From contig CH003208.1 of the NCBI GenBank assembly GCA_000149265.1, positions 186,212-250,211 on the forward strand: a stretch of DNA of 64,000 nucleotides, written 5' to 3'. The first letter of the stretch is position 1. Each line of letters opens with the position of its first letter. The position numbers were made by a program, and so were the translations under genes. The notes beneath the pieces were generated by a model. The model was not told where the DNA came from. It ran no database searches and saw only the letters and a list, made by a program, of their open reading frames with translations. The stretch is from Ciona savignyi (Eukaryota > Chordata > Ascidiacea > Phlebobranchia > Cionidae). Below are positions 10,525-20,300 of the stretch, in pieces.

Positions 10525-13500
10525 TCAATGAAAACCTTGTGGGTCTCCGCGTCTGAGCTTTCTGTGGAAAACAGATGAGATCTTATGTAGTTAATGCAGG
10601 ATGAAGTGTATTTTATCTTTATACTCTTTTCTTTGTCCCATTGTGGGCATTGTGTTGGTCGGTATGATAACCATGCTTGTTGTGCATTCAAACCAGTTTT
10701 AAACCCAACAGATTGATGCTTTCTACTAAATTGAAGGAACGTGTCTATCATATACAACACACTGCAATAGCTCTGGTAACCCGACGATGGGCGCGAGGTG
10801 ATCTGACGATTGCCTGTGTGTTAACCTCCTTTGGTTTTCCCATTTACAGGATAAACATGAATATCCTATTCTATCCTATAAAAGGTTATGGTCAGAGGCA
10901 AAACACTACACGGAGGGCGACTCAAAATTACAAACCCCATATTTTATACCTCCAGTCCAGGTACAACAGACATAGTCTCATTAATCCCCAGGTTACAAAT
11001 CAATATTAATAAATATGTATTTGTATATCGTAGAATAAATACATTCTGTGCCTCCACCAGCAGGATTACAGCAAGTGTCTTTCATATTGAGCAATTTCTA
11101 CTTAAACCCAATCAATCCACTGGGTTGATGTAATAGTTACTGAGTGTCTTGCGCAGGGATACAATTGACTGCGACAGGTTTCGATCCCATCCCCCATTAG
11201 TTGATAACCAACAATCTAAGTGACTGAGCTAACTAGCTGGAACACATGTTTTCAGTGCAAGGTAATAACAAGAACCTACACCGTTCCATGCAAGCACCCA
11301 CATGACCACAACATTAGCTAACCGGCTAATCCACAACATGTTATCAACACAAGGCTATAACAAGCACCCACACCACCCCAGCATAAGTCGAGGACCCACC
11401 TTCGTATGCTGGGTTCCCGGTACGACACACACGTCGCACGTCGGCGCACTCGTTGAACCCCATCCTGTCTGTGAAGGAAGCGTGGGTTACAGGGGGTTGG
11501 GTGACTGTTAGTAATTGGGGGACCAAAAAAAAATCAACATTCTTGGGAGAAAGATAATTGTAGAATACCATTAAGATTGGGTTATAATAGCTTGTAGTCC
11601 AATTTTTGATTTTATTATTCGCCAAAGTCATGGATAACAAAGGAAATTGTGTACTTAGTCATGACAGCGAGGATAAGTCAGTCATAGTAGCGAAATGATG
11701 GAATGATATTAAATATTGGGATGGAGACCCATTAATAAGGTGTTCTACTTTGCAAGTTTCACATCCTAAGACATTATCAATAAAACTCACCCATTTGTGA
11801 TGTCTTCAATGGATGCTCCCACACTTTGACTGCGTTTTTTGCAAATCTACAAAGTTAAGATGTTATCCTCTTAGTTGTGCCACATTAGATCATCACAGAT
11901 GTATATTCAGCCAAAGGGTTGCAGGTGCGAAACTGGTCGCTAGCTAGTCGGCTGTGTCCTTTGGCAAGGCACTTAACGGACATTGCCTGAACCCAGCGGA
12001 TTAATAGGTTCTACCAAATTAAAGGAACGTGTTAATCATATACAACACACTGCAATAGTTCCATTAACCCGACGATGGGCGCGAGGTGATCTGGCGATTG
12101 CCCGTGTGTTAACCCCCTTGGTTTTCCCATTCACAAGAATAAACATGAATACCCTATCCTATCCTGTGGTAACTTGACAGTGAGCACAAGGTTTATCTAA
12201 AATTTAAGATGCTTACCCAGGTAATTAACCACAGGTGACATAAAACATAGTTATCACAAAACTGTTTTCTTACCTCAACTTTTTTATTGGGGTCGGTCAA
12301 GAAGCTATCTCCACTAATATCGGCCGCATATTTGTCATCTTTTTTCGGATTTGTAAATTTCACTTTTTTCGGCTTCGTTCTTTGCTTCTTGTTGATGAAT
12401 TCTTGTGATGATCGTTTTTTGGTTACGATCTCGGTCTCAATTGGAGCAGTCAGTTCCATCGACACACTGGAGAAGTTGTCTTCAAGTGTGTTGGAAAGCT
12501 CTGGTGCTTTGGAAAGCTCTGGTGCTTTGAAAAGCTCTGGTGCTTTGGAAAGCTCTGGTCCTTTGGAAAGCTCTGGTCCTTTGGAAAGCTCTGGTGCTTT
12601 GGAAAGCTCTGGTGCTTTGGAAAGCTCTGGTCCTTTGGAAAGCTCTGGTCCTTTGGAAAGCTCTGGTCCTTTGGAAAGCTTTGGTGCTTTGGAATTTTTT
12701 GGTCTTTTTGAAATTTCTGGTGATTTTAAAATCTCAATTTCATCCAAACATTGTCCAGGAACATCCTCTAAATCTTGTATTCTGTTAAATGGGAACAAAC
12801 ATCATGAAATCAAGAGGTAACTATTTCAGCATGAAGGTGTATAGGTGGATTGCTGTTATGTCTTTGTCTGGCAGGTAAATCATTAAGAGAGTATTGGCAG
12901 TCAGCTGTAAGGTGGTTGGATCGAAACTAGTTGCAAGCTAGACGTTGTGTCATTGGGGGGGCACTAAGTGGACATTGCCTGAACCCATTGGAGTTATGGG
13001 TCCTCCAAAAACAGTAGAAACATCTAGACCAAACGAACAACAAACACACCGCAATATCTCTAGTAATTAGATACTGGATAGCAGTGATAACGCTCCTGTG
13101 TTTTTTCATCAACATGGATAAAAAGGAAATTTTCTGCAAAATGTGCAGGGGCCCTCATTCTTTAATAATGTTTACACACCACACCACTGATAGAAAAACC
13201 TCGCATAAAAATTAACATTCCTTACGTGGTATCTGCTGGACTGACGCACAAATGGAAGCTTCCATAACTCTCCCCATCTTCATCTGATCCTTGCATCCCA
13301 GGTGATCCTTGGATGACAGGTGATCCTTGGATCATAGGTGATCCTTGGATGACCTCATCCGATCCTTGCATCCCAGGTGATCCTTGGATGGTTCCCTCCA
13401 ACATGGACGATTGGATCGACTCAAGTGTCGGCTTCCAGTGCTGAAAATGGAATAAATGATGGGGTGATCTAGTCGGGAAAAACTTGGGAGGTTGTTGAGG

Positions 13501-15864
13501 TATTTATTGTTGATAGCATTAATTATTTGTTATATCACCACATGCCCACTGTCATTGTATTGATTATTATAATATAACTTCCATTTGACTACTGGTTAAA
13601 GGAATGTTGTTAAATGCATTGCTCCTCAACATAAAGATGTAATTGCTGCAGGCAGGGGAGAATAGCTTTGGTAACCCTACGGTAGGGCATGAGGTAATCT
13701 GAAGATGGCCCCTGTGGCAGCATAATAATCTTAGTACTATATGTCAAACCACACTTTTGTTAAAACGGCATAACAAGAATAATATCTTAGTTTTCAGACT
13801 AAACTTCTGCATTAAACATACGTGGTGGGAACTACTTACGCCTGCCTTCTGCTGTCTGGCATCTGGAACAATTTCCCTTTCTGGTGAATTCTGTTCGGTT
13901 GGCAACCTGCAAACACCACTTGTCAATTGATGAACAACCAGTTATCAAGTTGAAACATTTACTCATGTGGTGAAGTATTTAAAGTTGTTCTTCGCATGGA
14001 GTTCCTCGTATTCTCTGCCAGAGAGTTGACTTGTTGGAGAAAATTGTTGAGGGTTTTGTCCCGTTCGTCTAGTTCTCCCTGCATGGTTTGTTTGGATTTA
14101 TAACATTTGGATTTATTATGTAAAGTTTGGATTTATTAAGTTTGGATTTATTATGTAAAGTTTGGATTTATTAAGTTTGGATTTATTATTTAAAGTTTGG
14201 ATTTATTATGTAAAGTATGGATTTATCAACATGTCTTGTTTAGGCAATTGGACAATGTAAGAAGGTTAAGTTTTACAGCCATTTTTTTTAAGTTTCAAAC
14301 TGCAATGAGCTCAAAAATTTCATGTTGTATGCCAACTTTTGACCTTTACGCTCTATATCATTTTTATTTACAGGATTTAAGCTATTATGGTGATTTAATG
14401 GAGAAATTTTCATCATGTACAAGTTCTGTGTGCTGAGATGGAGAAATGACAATTTTTTTTGTTTCTATATTAACCATTGAAACGAGTCATAATTTAATAA
14501 GACAACAACCAGCAATTACCTCCAATATTTCCATTCTTCCCCGAAGTCTTTCCACTTCCACTTGATAAGAGTTTAGTTGGATCATCATATCCATTCTGCT
14601 ACTCTGTTTAATTATTTTCATAATGTATGTGTTGTATTCTTGTATTGGAGGTATTTGGTAGTGAATAAAATTAAAGCGAAACACGTCGGGTTATATAGCA
14701 TGAAATGCACGCAAAGAATGTTACATACCAAGGTAAATGATTATTACATACATGCGGGCATGATAACCGTTGATTACAGGACACAAAATAACTGTCTGGA
14801 ACCCTGCACGTATTACTACAGGGATAGAAATTAACACATTTTCAAGTATGTTGTGTGTATATAATTTTTAATGAATATAGTGTTGGATTACATTACCCGT
14901 AATAAGACAGGCAGTCAGGAAATTTAAAAAATATCAGTTTAATCAATTTAAATATTACGGTCTCATAATTGTATGTGTATAGTACTTTAAAAAAGTAAGG
15001 AATTTTTTTTTTTTATAAATATACTTAGAATTGATTTAAACCTGATTCTAACAAGCAAAGTTATAAATATATGCTGTCACTGTTTTGTATGTACTGGTGT
15101 TTAGGAATTGAACATGAGTAAATAATGCTACATTCAACATGATTTTTACTGTCATGTCGCAAAACAGTACTAAAAATTATTGCTTATTACAGCTGGGTTT
15201 AAAAATGTATTTTAGTGTCAAAAATTCGGGGAAATCAGCTATGAGATCTCACCAGTAAGGAATGAACTGCAGATTCATGTTTGTGGTTCAAGTTCTTCGT
15301 TTGTACAACCATTGCTGCTAGTCGCTTGTTCTTTTCCTTTAGAGCATTGTTATGTCTTTTGACACGACTAATGAATGCTGTGAAAAGGTAAAAAAATCTT
15401 GTTTATTTTTTCAATCAATTCATTGTACCAAGTGCAACAACTACAGCCATAATTAACTTAAAAAGTAAAGAAATAAAGCCAAAGTTATAATTTTCTTATT
15501 AAGTTATTAAGTGAAATGTTTCGTAAATTCCAAATTCTATTTTTAAATACTTAAAATTTTTATTAGACGGCTTAATGTTTTTTGCTAAGACTATCCAATA
15601 ATCGACTTACTATTTTCTACGACTATTGAATAAGACACTTACTAAGGGCATTATCCAATCTCACGAATAGATAGATATCCTGTTTTGATAAATATTAAAT
15701 TCACACTGTGACAATGTTATACACAAAAACTCACATGAGTCCATCTTAGAACTGGTACTCTGATTCTGATTCCCAGAAGAATTAATGAATCTTTTTTCCC
15801 GATTTCTTGCATGTTTAGCTTTGTTAATAATCAACTTAAGTCGTTGTTCAGCTGTATCCTCCAT
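10525..15864 (-). CDS. SGO1: Shugoshin (protector of centromeric cohesion)
   Basis: Shugoshins recruit PP2A-B56 to centromeres and protect cohesin. Nine minus-strand exons: 15735-15864, 15253-15377, 14520-14603, 13963-14078, 13840-13906, 13226-13440, 12274-12781, 11791-11846 and 10525-10561. Borders are GT/AG, all phases agree, and the model gives 445 aa. Residues 44-150 form an N-terminal coiled coil containing RHNNALKEKNKRL, like the shugoshin homodimer helix. Residues 420-441 are a divergent C-terminal SGO motif: KKRSQSV, eleven residues, then KLRRGDP, the same ending as in vertebrate SGO1; the protein stops four residues later. The middle is low-complexity: IQGSP-type repeats (about 190-220) and [AG]PELSK hexapeptides (about 265-345). 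A basic patch (KKQRTKPKKVKF) precedes the motif. A 3' splice-like site 11 nt before the ATG suggests trans-splicing. No hit could be searched, so the name rests on the two conserved ends. Confidence 0.82.
10706..10880 (+). mobile_element. S1 SINE, 3' half in shugoshin intron 8
   Basis: It begins inside the family at TTCTACTAAATTGAAGGAAC and ends with TATCCTATTCTATCC. It lacks the head. Confidence 0.85.
11150..11510. repeat. Unclassified repeat-like tract with tRNA-like fragment
   Basis: TTTCGATCCCATCCCCC resembles a B-box in reverse. AACATGTTTTCAGTGCAAGGTAATAACAAG and AACATGTTATCAACACAAGGCTATAACAAG are two diverged copies about 100 bp apart, each followed by a CACCCACA run. The class is unknown. 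Confidence 0.45.
11910..12168 (+). mobile_element. S1 SINE, nearly complete
   Basis: Head with AGCCAAAGGGTTGCAGG and GCGAAACTGGTCGC, body GGCACTTAACGGACATTGCC, then AGGTGATCTGGCGATTGCCC and the tail CCCTATCCTATCC. It lies 63 bp upstream (in gene sense) of shugoshin exon 8. Confidence 0.9.
12492..12715 (-). repeat. 18-bp coding minisatellite in shugoshin exon 7
   Basis: About eleven good 18-bp units (plus strand GGAAAGCTCTGGTSCTTT) and two or three decayed ones. Each encodes one [A/G]PELSK hexapeptide. Units alternate Ala and Gly through one G/C change (GTGCTTT or GTCCTTT), and the frame is preserved throughout. Confidence 0.95.
12890..13125 (+). mobile_element. S1 SINE, diverged copy in shugoshin intron 6
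   Basis: Recognisable blocks: GGATCGAAACTAGTTGCAAG, GCACTAAGTGGACATTGCCT, CACACCGCAATATCTC and CTGTGTTTTTTCATC. Confidence 0.7.
13280..13395 (-). repeat. Coding repeat in shugoshin exon 6
   Basis: Units of 15 to 24 bp built on GGTGATCCTTGGAT, encoding repeated (V/M)IQGSP and GMQGSDE modules. A second in-frame repeat block in the same gene. Confidence 0.9.
13648..13720 (+). mobile_element. S1 SINE fragment
   Basis: GAATAGCTTTGGTAACCC then GGCATGAGGTAATCTGA, matching the central block only. Confidence 0.6.
14088..14228 (+). repeat. Tandem repeat (TTTGGATTTATTATGTAAAG)n in shugoshin intron 3
   Basis: Six to seven units of about 17 to 20 bp built on AAGTTTGGATTTATTA, some with an extra TGT. 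Confidence 0.9.
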
Positions 15865-15910
15865 TCTTATGTTTTCTGCAATAAATAATTTAGGTAATGT
15901 CCGAGTCTGG

Positions 15911-16147
15911 GGGTGCCTCTAAATACTACAGGACCGCTTGGATCGCTTTGAGCGCTTGGATCACTTAGATTGCTATGAAAAGTAATTCTAACCCTGCCCC
16001 AAACACTAATCTCAACCCCAGAATGAACTTTAACCCCAACCCTAACATTAATATCATGGCTTTTGTAATTACGAAGTGTAATAAGCGATCCAAGCGATTC
16101 AAGCGCTACATGCGATCCAAGCGGTCCTGTAGTATTTAGAGGTACCG
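15911..16147 (+). mobile_element. MITE-C, complete copy with long TIRs and 9-bp TSD
   Basis: About 237 bp flanked by CGAGTCTGG on both sides. Inverted ends of about 35 bp contain CCTCTAAATACTACAGGACC and GCTTGGATCGC. The interior holds AACCCCAACCCTAACATTA. Other copies are at 38396-38587 and 24300-24748. Long TIRs and a 9-bp duplication fit a Mutator-like or related class II MITE. It ends 36 bp upstream of the first shugoshin acceptor. Confidence 0.9.
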
Positions 16148-16152
16148 CGAGT

Positions 16153-16378
16153 CTGGTGGTTTAGTGTGACACCCTTAAGCCAAATGGTTGCAGACCTTGC
16201 AGTTTCGCAACTGGTTTAATGGGTTCTACTAAATTGAAGGAACATGTGAATCATACAGAACACACTGCAATAGCTCCGGTAACCCGACGATGGGCGCTAG
16301 GTGATCTGACGATTGTTCGTGTATTAACCCCATTGGTTTCCCATCGACAAGAATAAAAATGAATATCCTATCCTATTT
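16153..16378 (+). mobile_element. S1 SINE abutting MITE-C
   Basis: GTGGTTTAGTGTGACACCC head, then CAAATGGTTGCAG, GGTTCTACTAAATTGAAGG, and the tail ATCCTATCCTATTT. A stretch of the 5' body is deleted. Confidence 0.85.
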
Positions 16379-16787
16379 CTTCCCTTAAATTCATGATTTA
16401 AAATCCAAGATTCATTTATTTGGTTGTGTAAGAAATTTTCTCCAGATTTGGACCCTTAAACCTAAGCTACAATCAGCTGATCAATTAAAAAGGATATCAG
16501 TAAAGAAATATCCGCCAAATTTGAAACGATCCAATTGTAACTAGAATGGTGAAATTATTTTGGTTAAATCTAAAATAGTACGCAAGATAAAATGTTATCT
16601 TTCGTATTAATCCAGGTACTTACTAGTTAAACAGTGAAAAGGTAAATTGAAGATTAAAAGCGACGAGAAGCTTTTATTGTTTTCAGAAAAAATAAAATTC
16701 AAATCTCGTACGAAAAAATGTTCACACTCGGTGTCGCTATAACGTAAGAACATAATTGTTATCGGGGACGTTGTTGTGTCCGTACGG

Positions 16788-16900
16788 GCTTGTGACCAAA
16801 TGGTTAACGCGACCGATACATATACCGACTCTAATACAAAAAAACGGTCCTGTTGACGAGCCTATTATGGGTTCGAAACTTAGCTCGGTAAAAAAAAACG
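16788..16900 (+). mobile_element. S2 tRNA-like SINE, complete
   Basis: A-box region TGTGACCAAATGGTTAACGC, CGATACATATACCGA, AAAACGGTCC, then the B-box GGGTTCGAAACTTA and a poly-A-rich end after CGGTA. This is the reference layout for S2 in this window. Confidence 0.9.
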
Positions 16901-17344
16901 TTGTTGTGTCCATAAAGTGCGAGAAGGTTTTTATGACAATAGTTTAGCATTATTTAGATTGGTTAAGGGGTAATTTATAGTTATTTAACAAAAAATGTAT
17001 TCTTAGTTTAAATTAACTTTTTAAACAAATCTGATATACAGATACTCCGTAATACGGGTGTATTTTTTTTATCAAAATACCTTTTTCAATATCTGGGTTT
17101 TAAGTATAGTAATAAAATCTAAACATTAATATTTTTAAAACTTAATTTATCCATAATTCTTTATATAGAACTTTATATGGTTCATTTTATTTAAAACATC
17201 ACCAGGTGTATATCCGATTTCCCGCTTGGTGGGGTTTATTTTTTTAGATGCGACCAATAGACCGTAACTACAGATGTCTTTAACGTTGACTACAATGTAA
17301 ACAAAATCACTTCACTGCAGTTTTCGAGGTCAAGCGGCAGCAAA

Positions 17345-20300
17345 ATGTGTGGTAGAAACCAAATTACCGGTACCAATAAGACCGATGAAACACCCCTAGT
17401 CCGTAAAAATGGATGGAATCAACCTGTTAACGGATTGCAGGTTTGGCATAGCTCTAACTTTGTGTTTTTTGTTAATTTGTTTATTTATGCTTCTTTACAA
17501 CGTTAATCCGGATAAATTAAAATTAATCTTATCACCAAAATCAGATTTTAAATATTTTAAGCCTATTACAACAAGTCTTAGTTGGCTAATGGTTGGCTGC
17601 CAAACTATAGTTATATATTGGCTTAACATTTATGTTTTAACTCTTTCCCTCCCAACTCGCCATATATGGCGAGTTGGTGGGAAAACATGGTATCCCGTCT
17701 GTCCATAAATGGATACAAATCTAAAAAACGATTTCTCCGCAATGCGTAATGGTAGAGACCTCAGCTATGGCTCATTCGATCAAGGAAACCCTATATTTTA
17801 TTCTCTGTGATTATCGTGGAGAAATATTAAAAATGCGAGGAGTGATAGCCTTTCTTTTTCAAGGCTTCGCCTCTTATTTCTATCGATTTTACACGAATTT
17901 ACAAGTGACTAACTCAGCCAATAGGAGTCGTGTTAACTTGCAGAGAAGCTCTTTTTGTCAAGCAAGTCTTTCTTTACATTCTCTGTGAATTTCGTGCCGT
18001 TGAGATAAAAAGGAGAGCGTTGGTGACGTTTTCGCAGCAGGCGGTTATGCTTCGTGTTCACCAAAGCATGAATCCAGCTGGGCCTGCTGAGCGCACGCTA
18101 AAGAAAAAGGCGGCGAGACTAGCTAGTTCGGTGTGCCCTGCTTTGAAGAATATTGGATATAGTATTTGCGTTTGTTTGGTTTTGTATGCCCTTTTTACAC
18201 TTCCTTGCACTGTTCTTTTTTATACTTTTTACTATTTTAGTTCTACAAAACTAAAAACTTCAATGCGTTTTGGTTCAAGTTTTCATAATATAGTCAGAAA
18301 AAAGGGAAATTTCAATTACAAATAGTAAAAAAACTACTGAAGATAGAAATACAGTTCGAATTTTCCTGAGTACAAAAACTATTAGACAATCTACATTCCA
18401 ATTTTCATTTCATTTGGGCATTCCAATAATAAGTGAGTATTTCGTTTGTCAGTGCACCTCAAATTTTTCAAAGTCGAGCAGAATTTTCTTTGCATAAAAA
18501 GTGGTGTTCACTAAAGTTTACATAATATATTCTTTATTAGAGGTAGATTTTAGATGTGCAGCTTGTTTAAAAGAGGGATAAATTATCTTTCCAACCATAC
18601 TAAATATTAAATCATAGCATAAACTTTAGAAAAACTGTGCTAATTTGAAAATGACTAAAAATTGTAAAAAACACTGCGGGACAGCATGTTTGAATTAATG
18701 CATTTGGCCGGGAGTGAAAGAGTTAACGTTGGCCCAATGTTTTCAGAAAATACAATAGGCAAAAAATAACATGGGCGCAAGTAACTATTTGAAATTTTGC
18801 GTTTTCTTTATAACTTGTGTATTTTAGTAACTTTTGGGTTTCTTTTTCTTTAAGTAACTTTTGTCTTTTCTCTTTGTTTATTTGTTTCTTTACAACGTTA
18901 TTTTGAATCATTAAATTAATCAAGGCAACAAAACCAGATTTAAAAATATTTAAACCTGTTACAACAATCCTCTGTTGGCTAATGGTTGGCTCACCAACCA
19001 TGGTTATGACAAAATATATGTGCAAGGTAATTTTGTATTTTCCGTTATACTTTTGTGTTTTAAGTAACTTTTTCTATCTTTAAATAACTTTGTTTTCTCT
19101 TTTAAATTTGTTTATTTCTGTTTCTTTACAACATTATTTTGGATAAATCAAAATTAAAATCCAAATTAATTTTGGATAAATCAAAATTAAAATCCAAATT
19201 AATTTTGGATAAATCAAAATATCAAAAAATTAACCAAAACTTCGCTAATCTGCTGGACAGTAGGTCGGGACAACACACTATTCTGCGGGACAGTGGAAAA
19301 TGGTGGATAGGGGTATTTTCATCACTACCCCCATAAGCTGAATGGGGTACCGGTATATAATAAGCAGAAAGGGTTAAAATATCATAACATATCCCCTTAA
19401 GCTACCGTGTTAGTGACAAAAATACTTTGTTTGCCTTGTTATATAGTGTGTTGTCCCGCTCTGCTATCCTGAAGATTAGTAAAGCCCAAAACCGGGTTTA
19501 AATAATATTTTAAACCTTATTGTATCCCAAGCCTTAGTTGGCTAATGGTTGGCCGATCAACTATATTTATTGGCTTAACTTTTCTGTTTTAATGTTGGCC
19601 CAATGTTTTCTTAATATAAATATAGACTTATATTGCCAACTAACTTTTGTGTTTTCTTTTTAACTTGTATTTTTAAATAACTCTTAGGCCTATGTTTTCT
19701 CTTTTAAATTTTCAACTATTTAGCTCAATGGGTTAGTGCATGGCCTATTAACCAAAGGGTTGCAGGTTCAAACTGGTTGCTAGCTACTCTGCAATTATGA
19801 ATGGCTCTTAACAAATGGCATTGCCTGAACCATGCTGGGTTCCTAATGGGTTCTACTAAATTAAAGGAACGTATAAATCATACACAACACACTGTAATAC
19901 CTCTGGTAACCCGACGGTGAGCGTGAGGTAAACTGACAATTGCCGTGTAATAACCCCCTTGCTTTTCCCATTCACTTGGCTAAACAGGAATACCATGTCT
20001 TATACTATAAATTTGTGCATTTAAGTTTGTTTACAATATTTTTTTTTAATAAATCGAAATTAATTCTATTACTAAAAACAGGGTTTAAAAAATATTATAA
20101 ACCTTATTGTAATTGTGTATCAATCCTTTGTTGGCTAATGGTTGGCTGACCAACTATGGTTATTTAATGGCTTAATGCAGTGGTTCTGAACTTTTTTTGT
20201 TGCATGCCTCTCTTTTCCTATTTTAAATCTTTTCATTCCTCCCCTGATGTATAAAGTACCCACAACTCGATTCACTACTAGATGAAATAAGGAAAAACAC

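Noticed and set aside
11344-11640. Minus-strand frame of 98 codons within the shugoshin gene
   Set aside because: It lies in intron 8 over repeat-like sequence, and exons 8 and 9 join in phase without it.
12287-12820. Plus-strand frames rich in SSGALE or WKALVL repeats
   Set aside because: They are antisense readings of the shugoshin 18-bp coding repeat. The minus frame is continuous with eight other exons.
15960-16060. Telomere-like AACCCTAAC string
   Set aside because: A single short stretch in the interior of MITE-C, repeated in its other copies; not a telomeric tract.
17930-18325. Open frame with a hydrophobic helix as a first exon of the downstream membrane protein
   Set aside because: It lies inside the TTAA-flanked element, has no usable donor in phase, and a better exon 1 at 17345-17440 completes the ZDHHC1 N-terminus.
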